Positions 1 through 20,942 are shown, counted from the first letter of the stretch. The stretch: 64,000 nt of DNA from Hormiphora californensis (GCA_020137815.1 CM035360.1:2074077-2138076); one strand, 5' to 3'. Notes: generated from the sequence alone by a model not told the origin. Numbers and translations: made by a program.

Positions 1-84
1 GCTCTTTCCGCTGACTATGCGGTTTTTGCCGAAAAGTGAGAGCAAGTGCCGCGTGTGAAAAGGGGGGTGACAACTTCAAAAAAT

Positions 85-249
85 CCGACTTTAGTATTAC
101 TAAAGTCGGCGCCGCCAGACAGCTCAAGACCCTACAGTGCATTAACCATTAGCTGTGTACTTGTAGTGTGTTACTAATAGTAACACACTACAAGTACACA
201 GCTAATGGTTAATGCACTGTAGGGTCTTGAGCTGTCTGGCGGCGCCGAC
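85..249. repeat. Near-perfect inverted repeat (72-bp arms) plus small hairpin
   Basis: Positions 105-176 and 178-249 are perfect reverse complements separated by one base, giving a 72-bp-arm palindrome. A second hairpin (85-96 with 98-109) overlaps its left edge. The outer end contains GGCGCCGACCCGA, a motif that recurs in either orientation near 975-990, 2945-2955 and 3235-3250, so these pieces probably belong to one foldback family. No coding potential seen. Confidence 0.9.
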
Positions 250-548
250 CCGATCTGAGCGCACTCAACTTTGAGAATCAAACGGGGTCTGACGTCGACA
301 GACATGTCTTGAATTGAGCCAGTGAGAGAAATCCTCAGGACATTTCATTGAATTTCAAGTTCCAGTTTCACTTTCAGCGCAGGAAATTTCAATTTGAAAT
401 GTCCTCAAAGTGAAACTGGAACTACCAGTGGAAGATGGAAGCCGTTCAATTGGGCTCATTTGATGTACCCATCATGCAGGATCGCAGGTATTACTAGCCA
501 TGTTTGTGTCCAATTAAATTTAGATGGGACATAACCAGTGCAGTCATG

Positions 549-655
549 TTGAGTAAGGGCGGGTGACGCTTGTTGAGTAACCCCTTGAGTTTGGTGACAT
601 AGTCACCTGGCCAGGTGTCTATGTCACCAACCCTTAAGTAACACCTTACTCAACA
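549..655. repeat. Imperfect inverted repeat
   Basis: GTTGAGTAA...GGTGACATAGTCACCTGG reads back as CCAGGTGTCTATGTCACC...TTACTCAAC around a centre near 610. The arms differ by small indels. It belongs to the repeat-only block at the left end of the window. Between this and the next large palindrome I see only short inverted pieces, for example a hairpin at 894-912, and AT-rich TTAAC-type simple repeats at 1050-1140. Confidence 0.7.
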
Positions 656-1340
656 AGGTGACGCATTGATCGTGGGATTACTAATTGTGACTATATAAAT
701 ATAATTACTATTGTGTGTAACAAATTCTTAAAAACCTCTTATTAATGAGATAGTGTGTTTTAATTTTCTTGTGACAATGGTAATGGTATCCACATACTGA
801 TGGTAGTACTTGAGGCCGAGGGTAGATCAGGATTACGGGGGCCCGGATGAGATGCCCCAAATTACTGTGCACCTCGATTAACCGTCTCCGACGAAGTTGG
901 CAGCTTCGCTGCCAAGCCGACGCCCGACAGTGATCGGGATCCAATCTCAACCTACTAGTGGCGGTGCGCTCAGATCGGGTCGGCGCCCGCAAGACAGATC
1001 TCAACGCACCGTCGAGAAATCTGTCTGGCGCCGTAGACCGGGGGGGTCGTCATGTTAATTTTGTTAATGTTTTGTTAATTAACAAACGACCCTTGGTGAA
1101 ACATTAACAAAATTAACAAAATTAACAAAATTAACAAAAATCGCGTTTTAGATGTTTTCAGTCGGTTTATAGTTGTTTTATGTGTTTTTAGGTGTGTTTA
1201 GGTGTTTCTATCATCTCCCATGGCAGATATTTCATAGCTAGGATAATTATTTGGATTTCATCATAGGTTTTGAGGCAAGAAAAGGGTCATTATAACAAAG
1301 GAGGGGTATACGAGTAAAGAACACCAGTTTAATGTATAAA

Positions 1341-2683
1341 TAGTGCGGTAATATGACGAAATTTTTTCGGCATAATCGTTCTAAAGCTAATTCCACTTCT
1401 AGGATACTCTATAGGGTCCCTAGAAACAACCCCTGAAGTTGTCGCAAGATCGGCGATAAAGAACTTGCATTAGTTGGGCCTAATTGGTTACAGGGTGTTT
1501 TCAGCCAAAACCATAAATACCCTTAAAATAGGAGTAGAGACAAAACCGAGGGCACTAAAGTGATCAGCGTCCTCGCATTAGTGGGGGTAGGTGCTGGAAT
1601 TAAGTCTCTATCTCATCTGGTTAATTAGATAATTGGATAATCAGCTCTGTACATAGCCGTTTTTGGCCATATTGGCTATAGCCATGTTAGGAAAGGAGTA
1701 GAGACAAAACCGAGGGCACTAAAATGGTCAGCGTCCTCGCATTAGTGGGGGTAGGTGCTGGAATTAAGTCTCTATCTCATTTGGTTAGATCTGCACATAG
1801 CCGTTTTCGGCCATATGGCTATAGCCACTTAGGAATGGTTTAGAGACATTTCACTGGTGCCATCTTGTAGACAATGGCCAAGTTGTGGGGGGTCGACGTC
1901 GGACTTTTAAGCTCTATCTCCAACCGTTTAGCCGTTATTTGGTTTTTAAGGTGCTCAAAATCGGGCTTTTTACCGTTTTTTGCTCATTTTGAGCACCTTT
2001 AAAGCCAAATAACGGCTAAACGGTTGGAGATAGAGCTTAAAAGTCCGACGTCGACCCCCCATAACTTGGCCATTGTCTACAAGATGGCACCAGTGAAATG
2101 TCTCTAAACCATTCCTAAGTGGCTATAGCCATATGGCCGAAAACGGCTGTGCAGATCTAATTATCCAATTAACTAATTAACCAAATGAGATAGAGACTTA
2201 ATTCCAGCACCTACCCCCACTAATGCGAGGACGCTGACCACTTTAGTGCCCTCGGTTTTGTCTCTACTCCTTTCCTAACATGGCTATAGCCATATGGCCA
2301 AAAACGGCCATGGGCAGAGCTAATTATCCAATTATCTAATTAACCAGATGAGATAGAGACTTAATTCCAGCACCTACCCCCACTAATGCGAGGACGCTGA
2401 TCACTTTAGTGCCCTCGGTTTTTTCTCTACTCCTATTTTAAGGGCACTTTTGGTTACGAAGTCACCCCTATTATTGCAGAGGGGGAATTTCATTACCAAA
2501 GGGCACTTATGGTTTTGGCTGAAAGCACCCTGTAACCAATTAGGCCCAATTAAGGCAAGTTCTTCATCGCCGATCTTGCGACAACTTCAGGGGTTGATTC
2601 TAGGGACCCTATAAGGTACCCTAGAAGTGGAATTAGCTTTAGAACGATTATGCCGAAAAATGTTCGTCATATTACCGCACTAG
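1341..2683. mobile_element. Large foldback element with about 620-bp inverted arms
   Basis: The left arm (about 1341-1962) is repeated as a near-identical reverse complement (about 1987-2683) around a spacer of about 24 bp. The outer ends match as TAGTGCGGTAATATGACGAA and its complement. Each arm holds a direct internal duplication: GGAGTAGAGACAAAACCGAG...GTCTCTATCTCAT occurs at about 1532 and 1695, and inverted at about 2185 and 2345. The right arm carries an extra insert of about 65 bp (2443-2507). No transposase frame is visible, so this looks like a non-autonomous foldback element. Confidence 0.85.
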
Positions 2684-3267
2684 TGGCGGGTCAAAAAAAA
2701 TTTCACAAAAAAATTCAAAAAAATTTTTGGGGGAAAATCCTGCCACTAAATCGGGGGCCCTTAAATCGGGGTCCGACTGTATATATATATATCAGTGTTG
2801 ATTGGATGGGTAGTACGTATAATATTGTCAAAAATAACGCAAATGATCTATTAAAGCGGGATTAAAAGCTTCAAAAAGACTTAAAAAAGCTTCTTTTTTG
2901 TTAATAATGTTAATAATGTTAATAGACCCCATCTGAATTGGGATCTGGCGCCGACATAGAGCGAGAAATCGAATCAAAAGAATGCGGCTGGTACTCCCGT
3001 GCCTGTAGGCGTTTCTCTCTGTTTGTAGGAGGATTTAAAGAAGCTGGCATAATTCCTGCCTGGCACGGGCCTCGACCCCTTCTTTCAGGACGGAACTGAT
3101 ACACGTGCGCGTGCTAGACAGGCCATCACCGCGGTGCACCGGCTTATAAACCCTGGTCATGTGCACTCAAAACAATTGGTTCCCTGTCTGGCAGCGGAGA
3201 CCCGAGCTGAGCGCACTGTCAGACCCCGTTTTGATTCTCGGGTCGGCGCCACCAAACTGAAGCAGTT

Positions 3268-3508
3268 GGTAGGGTAGCGACTGGCTATTTGAAATGGCGG
3301 CTGATTTGAAAAACCCTCTCTCCAGGCCAGCAGGACGCAGGTGCACCAGATTTGGATTTTTAGACATCAGTGGGCTAGTCAGAACTCATGCCAAGCCCAC
3401 TGATGTCTAAAATCCAAATCTGGTATACCTGCTGGCCTGTAGGCTGTAGAGGGGGTGTTTCAAATTGAAATAAGCCGCCATTTCAAACAGCCAGTCGCTA
3501 CCCTACCA
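3268..3508. repeat. Inverted repeat with about 105-bp arms
   Basis: The left arm runs from GGTAGGGTAGCGACTGGC to CAGTGGGCT and is mirrored, with small indels, from AGCCCACTG to GCCAGTCGCTACCCTACC. The loop is at about 3377-3393. It lies just downstream of a fragment (3205-3250) that inversely matches 241-290, again with the GGCGCC-type border. Probably a MITE or foldback copy. No coding potential seen. Confidence 0.8.
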
Positions 3509-3861
3509 TCGCAACCTCTCTGCTTCGCGCGAGGTGTCAATGCCACCAAAGCAAACAGTACACCACATCTGCCAGCCTTTAATTCCGATTAACAAAGTTT
3601 CAAACATGGTATCTCAATTTGGTGAAGTAAGAAGGTCAAATTAAATTTACATAAACGCTTGTCACAATTTCTAAAAAACCTACAAGCAGCTCATGAACTC
3701 ACTCAGCGAGACATTGTACATGATATATGCGCCAACTTCAAAATATATTTAGTTCAAATTAACATCACGTATAAACTCGATATATCAAACAAAACCAACA
3801 AATTGTCTTTGGTTTGGTCCGTTTGGCCCTTCTGAGACTGATTGATCAGATGATACAATGT

Positions 3862-5714
3862 TCAATAGGCTGCCCGTGGGTTAGCGTAACGATGGAGCGC
3901 TGTTTTCTTCTTCTTCTTTTGTCCTCCAGTAGGTCCACTCAGATCTGAGAGGGCCCTGTCCTGTAGCCGAGGTGTACTGATGGGCTGTCCTGTGTGAAAA
4001 AATGGGAAACGTTAGAAAAAATTAGGAAAACAGAAACATGTTTGTACAAATTGTCAGCAGGGAGCAGCAGGGATCTAATTAAAAAACTATCTAAACACCC
4101 ACACACGGCATGAACGAATAAATAGTCTCAGTCTGGCCCCTGGACTGCCAAAAAGCCAGTAATAAACTTGGTTGGTTGGTTGGTGAACAGTAATTGTCTT
4201 ACCTGTTATTTCTGATTTGATGTGTTCAATCAGGAATTGTTTGTCCACGTGTTCCACTTTAATCTGATGTCGTAATAGCTTGATAGTGAGCTGGCGGGAA
4301 GCAGCTAGGCTCCTGGAAAAAGGGGAGGGGGTCAAGCATGGGGGGGGGGGGTCAAGCATTGGCAATAAATTAACAACAAGCAAACATACACGGGTCACGG
4401 GGTGACACAAATCATAGCTGCTATGAAATAGCTGCATAACATTATGACAAAACTTGAAAAACTCTGACTGTGTATTAGTCAGACCGCGATTTGCCGGGAT
4501 GCTCGGGGAAAGGGGTTAGTGGAGCCCGCCGCCCGGTAAAATGGGGTCCAACTTTGTCTATTTACCCTGTCAGGCCAATGCTCTGACAGTTACCCTGTCA
4601 GGCCAATGCTCTGACAGTATTTACCTGAAATAATAGATGACCAGAAGTACAATAACGATTCCTGACACCACCACTGCAGTCATCCTCAGATTGTCATAAA
4701 TATACACCTTGAATTCCTTGGAGTTATCAATCATCCAGTCGAAGGGCTCCGTGAAACTATCCATTTCTGGGGGGGGGGGGGGGTATTTTTCAAGTTCGGG
4801 GGGGGGGGGGGGGGATGATGAGAACCTTTCAATTTCTTTGGGAGGGTGGTTGTGAAACTATCAAGTTCTTGGGAGAGGGTTGATTTGATTTGATAAGAGC
4901 GGTTGCCATGGGCGAGAACCCCTGTTGGGGACCCTACACATGAAGGTCAGTGAGGCCTCCCTCATGAGGGAGTGATATAATACCGCGGTAGTAAGTAAAG
5001 AGCGGTGTACCATGATATATGGGTAGTTAATTAACTAACTAATTACCTCTAAACGGTCCACATTCGGCACTAGGGGTGAAGGAGAACACGACCCGGCCCA
5101 AAAATACAAAAATGAAAATGAGAGAGACGAGGAATACTGCGTTCACCATGCTACTACTCGAACTGTTCAGTACAACTTTCTCGGGAGGTCGGAGGTTTAC
5201 CAGAGCACTCGTCTTTTTTAGGTAGAATATCAATATCACCTGTAGGGGTATATCGATATTATCTTAGAGGGATGGAGCTCACTGCTCAGGGGGGGGAGAG
5301 AGAAAGGGCAGGCATCGAAGTTCTATCCGGAGTCCGGAGACCTACCTCTATGACTGCTACACAGGACATGAGAGGGGCGAAGAAGAGAGCGGACCAGAAT
5401 ATCATCTGTTTGTAACAAAGATCCAGAATTTCTTTTGGGATGTTGAATTCAGGCTGCTGGATCCTATCTCTGAACCTACAAGGAATGATTTTCAATAGAT
5501 CTTATCCCTCGATTGAAATTTGAAGAGAATCCAATCGTTTTTTGTAACCCTCCTGTTACCTAGTCGAATGGGTTCACAAATTATGGGTAGAATTACAAAG
5601 TAACGGCAGGTCAATAAACCTTGATTTTTGTAACCCCGGCCCTGTTATCTAGTTACGCAGTTTTGACTTCCACCCTAGCCCTCTTACCATTTACCTCCCC
5701 CTCTCTCGATCTAT

Positions 5715-5783
<69 letters not shown>

Positions 5784-8700
5784 TACCATTTGCTGTGGTT
5801 AATAAAGAAGTTCCTGACGACCTCGCTGAAGAAAAGTGCAAAGCAAAACACAACAAAATCAATGATGCAAAGCTGGTAGAGTTGGGCACCAATGTAGTTC
5901 TCCCAACAGTTGTATTTGTACTTGTCCAGATCCTGCCAGGGCTCACCTGGAGATATATACAGTGGTTGTCATGTTAACCACCCCTTAGTTGCCATATAGT
6001 TGTCATGGTAACCATCCCTTAGTTACCAAGGGATTGTCATGGTAACCATCCCTTAGTTACCAAGGGATTGTCAGGGTAACCACTCTTTAGTTACCAAGGG
6101 GTTACCATGGTAACCTCCCCTTAGTTACCAAGGGGTTACCATGGTAACCTCCCCTTAGTTACCAAGGGGTTACCATGGTAACCTCCCCTTAGTTACCAAG
6201 GGGTTGTCATGGTAACCAGCCCTTAGTTACCAAGGGGTTGTCAGGGTAAATGGTAACTAACCCATTCCTCCTGACGGTTTTGTCTCCTGATACAGTAGAT
6301 AGAGGAAGATGCACACAGAACACAGTTTCATTGCAAAGGAACGGAACATGGTCACAGTTACTCGTGTACTCTGAAACTGATAGTACTCCAACTTTCCCAG
6401 TGCCTGCAAAGAGTGGTGTTGTCATGGTAACGAGGTGTTGTCATGGTAACGAGGTGTTGTCATGGTAACGAGGTGTTGTTATGGTAACGAGGTGTTGTTA
6501 TGGTAACGAGGTGTTGTTATGGTAACGAGGTGTTGTTATGGTAACGAGGTGTTGTCATGGTAACGAGGTGTTGTCATGGTAACGAGGTGTTGTCATGGTA
6601 ACGAGGTGTTGTCATGGTAACGAGGTGTTGTCATGGTAACGAGGTGTTGTCATGGTAACGAGGTGTTGTCATGGTAACGAGGTGTTGTCATGGTAACGAG
6701 GTGTTGTCATAGTAACGAGGTGTTGTCATGGTAACTGGGTGATGCCATGGTAACGAGGTGTTGTCATGGTAACGAGGTGTTGTCATGGTAACAAGGTGTT
6801 GTTATGGTAACGAGGTGTTGTCATGGTAACGAGGTGTTGTCATGGTGACGAGGTGTTGTCATGGTAACGACTAACGAGGTGTTGTCATGGTAACGAGGTA
6901 TTGTCATGGTAACGAGGTGTTGTCATGGTAACGAGGTGTTGTCATGGTGACGAGGTGTTGTCATGGTAACGACTAACGAGGTGTTGTCATGGTAACGAGG
7001 TATTGTCATGGTAACGAGGTGTTGTCATGGTAACGAGGTGTTGTCATGGTAAGCAGTTGTTGTCATGATAACGACGTGTTGTCATGTTAACGGGGTGTTG
7101 TCATGGTAACGAGGTGTTGTCATGGTAACGAGGTGTTGTCATGGTAACGAGGTGTTGTCATGGTAAGTAGTTGTTGTCATGGTAACGAGGTGTTGTCATG
7201 GTAACGAGGTGTTGTCATGGTAAGCAGTTGTTGTCATGATAACGACGTGTTGTCATGTTAACGGGGTGTTGTCATGGTAACGAGGTGTTGTCATGGTAAC
7301 GAGGTGTTGTCATGGTAAGTAGTTGTTGTCATGGTAACGAGGTGTTGTCATGGTAACGAGGTGCTGTCATGGTAGCTGTTGCCAACCACACACCTCAAAA
7401 AAGATGGGAAAAATAACATTGGAAAGGGATAAAATGACCGAAGCAGAGTAGGTCGACCAAAATGAGCTCAAATTCCGTTCCAAATCCTCTATAGCTTGCT
7501 CGACATTGTCGACACTAACTCCAGTCAAATTTACAATCTTCTCGCCGCAATCATCTGTATTCTCATTCGCCTCCTCAGAGGTCACCTAGGTAGGAAGGGG
7601 ATGGGAGTTAATGATTTCAATTAGTACAGAGAATGATTCCAAATAGTTCATTAAATATGGGGAAGGAGATGGCTCTGTTTGATCTGATTTTGCTGAACAA
7701 AAAGCCCAAAATGGGACTAAGTATATATAAGGCCAGCTGGGAGTTGATGTGTTACCTGCAAGATCTCCAGAGCTAAAGCATACACCACAGCAGCCATCGC
7801 TCCAACAGCAATAGTATTAGTGATACCCCTCACACAGAACACCCCAATCGTCTTCTTAACGCTCCATTTCGCATCCTTCTGGTCATCATTATGCAGCTCC
7901 TCCTTCAACGATTTGATCAGGGTGGCCCGTTTTAGTTGGGCTGTTTTCATGTTGTTGATGTTGAAATCCCACCCCGTTAGAACTAGCTCGGAGTAGCTGG
8001 AGTTGTAATCGATCGTCTCAACGGCCCTCTTCTTGAACAACCTTGCAATGTTACTTGCTATGTACATGACCGAGACGAGGAAGTACGTCAGGCCGACTAG
8101 GAAGTACGCGAGGGGGAAGTTATAGATGGTCTTCTCCGTCATGGTCACATTTCCTGTCACCTCATCCCTTTCTGTTACAGTCCGAGTGATATTCTCATTG
8201 GGATACCAACCCATGAACATTGCAGTCTCCTCCATCCAGCCCTGGCCGGTAAAGAATTGAAGGATGGGGTTCCCAATGTCAGCAAAGGTCTGGGAGGTAG
8301 CACTACCATTGATAATATCTGGACTTGTGCACTCACTTTCCTTGTTGTACAGGGTGTCATATGTCTCGTTCCCCTGGTGCATGAATATCCCTGGTGTGAC
8401 AACCAGACCGAGAGAGAGTATCATTGTGAGAAGATTGATTTTCAGCAACCATCGAAGGACCCTAAAATAAGTAGAGACCCCCGATCCGAGATTCCCCTCC
8501 ACCTCCTTTATAGGACCACCCCACACCTGAGCATCCCTCAAGCCCTCTTGAAGCTTCCTAAATGCCCTCTGAATATTGGTAGTAAACTCATAACCCAGCC
8601 GGGTACAGAACCCGAGTTGTTTCCGTTCTGTAGCCCCCACCTTCTCTGCACGTCTCATGGTTCTCCTCTCAGGTAGGGAGACCAGCCTCATACCAGCCGG

Positions 8701-9189
8701 CTCACTTGCACTCCTGTTAATAGCCATAACGGAGATTCTCCTTCCCGTACTACCCAGTGTCCGGACTACCCGGGAAACCTTCCTTGCAGTGGGTGCAAAC
8801 CCAGCCTCAGCATCTTCAACAAAAACCTGGCCGTCTAGATCACCACCCTCGTCACCATCCTCCGAACCTATAACGAGACCACTTGGAAGGACGACAGCCC
8901 GGGATTTGGGCCTCGGCGGCGGGAACTGGTCCTCCTCTTCCTCTTGAAAGTATTCCTGCTGCTCGGGGGCAGGTCCAACCTTGTTGATTCTCCGTGGAAT
9001 CCCTTCAGTAGAGGGTGCCCGTTTACTAGAGTTGTACCGTTGCGCCTCATCATAGTTACCAAAACCACTGTTTTTGGGTTTCCTTTTCCCGCTGCTAGTA
9101 CCCTCCCTTCTGGGGACTCCTGGAGGGGCAGTGGGAGGTGGTTGCTGTTCCTCACCATCAGAGTCAATGAGACCCTTGATAAAATCCAT
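3862..9189 (-). CDS. TMC: Transmembrane channel-like (TMC) protein, 9 exons
   Basis: Exons (minus): 9189-7756, 7585-7394, 6403-6262, 5946-5787, 5475-5346, 5239-5047, 4766-4625, 4312-4203, 3989-3862; phases agree throughout, giving about 876 residues, a normal TMC length. Residues 1-200 are polar, acidic and Pro-rich. Helices follow near 243-268, 357-380 and 452-475. Family marks seen are FTGQGWMEETAMFMGWY (313-329), CWENYIGAQLYQL in exon 4 and CGPFR in exon 6; the tail ends in a Lys-rich stretch. TMC proteins are multi-pass membrane proteins related to anoctamins; in vertebrate hair cells TMC1/2 are pore components of the mechanotransduction channel. Function here is inferred from family only, and the vertebrate/nematode subgroup cannot be assigned. 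The intron between exons 2 and 3 holds a large X-box-like minisatellite. A CT tract at 5716-5780 directly follows the exon 4 donor. Confidence 0.93.
5962..6240. repeat. Degenerate 34-bp tandem repeat containing palindromic X-box-like sites
   Basis: Units of about 34 bp of the type CCCCTTAGTTACCAAGGGGTTACCATGGTAACCT. Perfect palindromes GTTACCATGGTAAC lie at 6101-6114, 6135-6148 and 6169-6182. Located in the TMC intron between exons 3 and 4, beside the 19-bp array that begins after exon 3. Confidence 0.85.
6417..7375. repeat. 19-bp minisatellite (GAGGTGTTGTCATGGTAAC), about 50 units
   Basis: Nearly 1 kb of head-to-tail 19-bp units with occasional variants (GTTATGG, GGTGACG, AAGCAGTTG). It fills almost the whole TMC intron between exon 2 (ends 7394) and exon 3 (starts 6403). 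Each unit holds GTTGTCATGGTAAC, close to the RFX X-box consensus GTTNCCATGGNAAC. No spacer/repeat alternation as in CRISPR. Confidence 0.95.
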
Positions 9190-9435
9190 GGTAGTGATTG
9201 AGTGTGATCAGTGCAGTGTGAGGGACAGATCAGGTGCAACTCTGACTGTTGGTTGCTACGGAAACAGGTGCAACTCCGAGTTTGGTTGATACGGAAACAG
9301 GTGATACCAAAGCTGTGAAGGCTGAACTAAGTGTTTAATAACGGATGGGTGAGCCAAGCAATGCTTTTACAACCAGTAACTGGTACTGACGACTGAGAAT
9401 AACTTGTAAGCAATCTTACCAGTGCGAGTGGCCAT

Positions 9436-9533
<98 letters not shown>

Positions 9534-9734
9534 TCACACTCTCTCTATTGATGCTTGCCAATCACACCTTGTACCACCTGTTTCCACGGTAACAAAGAGA
9601 CTGATTTCAAAATTGAAAAAGCTGCTAAAACCACAATAAAACTTAACACTCCAGGGGAGCAACGGACAACCCCCCAACGCGAAAAAGACCCGCTCCTAGT
9701 ATTAGAGTGTCCGATATAAGTGTCGCCTCTCTCT
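9190..9734. other. Intergenic spacer between TMC 5' end and EPRS 3' end
   Basis: Upstream flank of TMC and downstream flank of EPRS (both minus strand). It contains a perfect CT dinucleotide tract at about 9438-9527. No further gene seen; the TMC promoter should lie here but no defined element can be pointed to. Confidence 0.6.
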
Positions 9735-19070
<9,336 letters not shown>

Positions 19071-19183
19071 CTAAACCCCAAGAGACAATTCAAAACACGC
19101 TGTTTCATATCAGAAATAAATAGATCATAAATAAGATAAATAGTCTCAAAACAGACTCAAATAATCACACTGTATCACATTGT

Positions 19184-20140
19184 TCACTGTCCAAATAGCA
19201 CACTGTCAGCGAGCTGTTCCAAGGCTGAGATAGAAGGTAGGGCGGCATGATTATAGGCTGCTGTAGGATAGGTCGGGATGTGATAGGCAGGTAGATAGGA
19301 AGCCTCAGGGGGGCTGGTGTGAGCTGGAGGGGAGGAGGAAGCCGCAGAGGAAGTATCAGTAGAGGAGGTTGTATCAGCGGATGATTTCTTGCTCCTGTTC
19401 CTCCTGTTTTTGAACCAGTGGCTGACGGATTTGTAGGATGATCCAGTCTCCCGTGCGATGGTTCTCCTCTCATCAGCAGTTGGAAAGGGGTTCTTCTCGT
19501 AGTATCCCAGTAGATATTCCTGACTGCTAACTCGGAGATTATAGGATGTTGCCTCTCCGTCCCAGATAGATCGAGGTAGGGGGTGTCGCTTCCTCAGTCG
19601 GTATCTCTGCATGGAGGATAGTTTGGTGGAGGATGTCTTCACCATGTGGTTGTTGTACACACTCTCCCACCACAGGTCTCGTAGTTCAGCCTGGCAGTCC
19701 CGAGGGAAGGTGTTGCAGGTGACCAACTGTTGGAACTCGTGGAAGGATTGTCGAGAGAGGAGGGTCCGAGCGAATGCAAGTAGAGGGCTGCCAGTTGGAG
19801 GAGGTGTAGAGGGTGGAGATGGGAACTGGAATGCCGGTAGGTTAGCAGGTACTGGAGGAGTGTGCACAGCAGATGGTGGAGTGTGGATTGCAGGGGTAAC
19901 AGGAGTAGGTCTGGTAACTTGGTGGTGGGGAGATGGTAGAGGAGGGAGGAGGGGTGATGGAAGAGGTGTAGTAGGGCTGTAACAGTGGGGTGTGAAAGGA
20001 GGTAGTACAATGTGGGGATAGGGTCCACTGTAGGAGGAAGCGTGGATCAGATGCTCAGCAGGCAGGTAGAATGGTTGTAGATACATGTTCGTAGTAGTGA
20101 CGATGTTGGTTGGGGATACCTCATCTGACGAAACGATCAC
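19184..20140 (-). CDS. Divergent SIX-class homeobox transcription factor, intronless
   Basis: Single open frame of 318 codons. Residues 1-116 are Pro/Ser/His-rich. Residues 118-196 match the C-terminal half of a SIX domain (WWESVYNNHM, YRLRKRHPLPRSIWDGE), and a homeodomain follows at about 196-255 with recognition helix VSHWFKNRRNR; Lys50 and Asn51 are kept, as in SIX proteins. The N-terminal half of the SIX domain, which normally binds EYA, is replaced by the Pro-rich stretch. The tail is Ser/Thr/Pro-rich. The Met at 20086 (codon 19) is an alternative start, because the first codons overlap the 5' edge of the LINE. It lies 236 bp upstream of the first visible EPRS exon on the same strand. 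SIX proteins are nuclear regulators known from animals. SIX1/2, 3/6 or 4/5 class cannot be decided by eye. Confidence 0.85.
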   Translation of the reverse strand: MIVSSDEVSPTNIVTTTNMYLQPFYLPAEHLIHASSYSGPYPHIVLPPFTPHCYSPTTPLPSPLLPPLPSPHHQVTRPTPVTPAIHTPPSAVHTPPVPANLPAFQFPSPPSTPPPTGSPLLAFARTLLSRQSFHEFQQLVTCNTFPRDCQAELRDLWWESVYNNHMVKTSSTKLSSMQRYRLRKRHPLPRSIWDGEATSYNLRVSSQEYLLGYYEKNPFPTADERRTIARETGSSYKSVSHWFKNRRNRSKKSSADTTSSTDTSSAASSSPPAHTSPPEASYLPAYHIPTYPTAAYNHAALPSISALEQLADSVLFGQ

Positions 20141-20942
20141 CTTTTATACCCTCCTGCTCCATCTCTTCAACCAATGTATGACTAACAGAGTCTACCCATG
20201 GAAAGAATCAGTTGTTACTCCGCTCCACAAAAAGGGATGCTCCTATGACCCTAACAACTATCGGGCTATCGCTGTTTCCAGTAACGTAGGAAAACTTTTT
20301 TCTTCCATCTTACTTAATCGGCTGGTGCAATTCCGCTCGATGGAAATCCCTGACCCCCCTAATCAACTGGGTTTTACTAAAGGCGCCGAGACAGCCGACC
20401 ATGTGTTGACACTCAGAACAACCATTGAGAAGTACGTAACCTCCAAAAAGGGAAGAGGGGCCCGACTCTATTCGGCGTTTATAGACTATTCAAAAGCGTT
20501 CGACACCGTCTGTCGGGAAGCCTTGCTCTATAAACTTTGGAAATACGGGGTCCGTGGCAACTTCTACGGAGTCATGGAGGACATGTATTTTAGCTCTGCC
20601 GCCAAGATCAAACTGCTGGGGAAACTATCTGAACGAATCGAGATCCTAGTGGGAACAGAGCAAGGGCACCCTATGAGCCCTGAGCTTTTCAAGGTATACT
20701 TATATGAGCTCACAGCGGAACTGGACCAGACAGATGCTACACTACCGGAGCTGGCCGGTAGACCTCTGTCCCACCTCCTATGGGCAGACGATTTGGTCTC
20801 TGGACTGTTCTACTGGCGCTTGACCACCGATCACTCCAAAACCTCCTGTCTACTCTTGGAGTCCTTCTGCACAACATGGGGACTTACTGTAAACTTAAAG
20901 AAAACTGCTGTAATGGTGTTACAAAGCATCGGTTATTCTTAA
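20130..20942 (+). pseudogene. LINE reverse transcriptase fragment
   Basis: Longest surviving frame of the LINE. It covers RT fingers and palm up to just past the WADD box. The usual Y/F of the (Y/F)xDD motif is W here, which may be natural for the clade or decay. Truncated N-terminally and frameshifted after 20942, so unlikely to be functional. Confidence 0.85.

Noticed and set aside
4555-4620. Duplicate of TTACCCTGTCAGGCCAATGC beside a TMC donor
   Set aside because: The 28-bp tandem repeat lies just inside the intron and does not include the splice site, so it was not counted with the junction copies.
6417-7375. CRISPR-like array
   Set aside because: Direct head-to-tail 19-bp repeat without unique spacers, in a eukaryotic intron.
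8257-8676. 139-codon + strand frame opposite TMC exon 1
   Set aside because: Antisense shadow of a clearly coding exon with no family resemblance.
19611-19982. 123-codon + strand frame
   Set aside because: Antisense of the SIX homeobox coding region.
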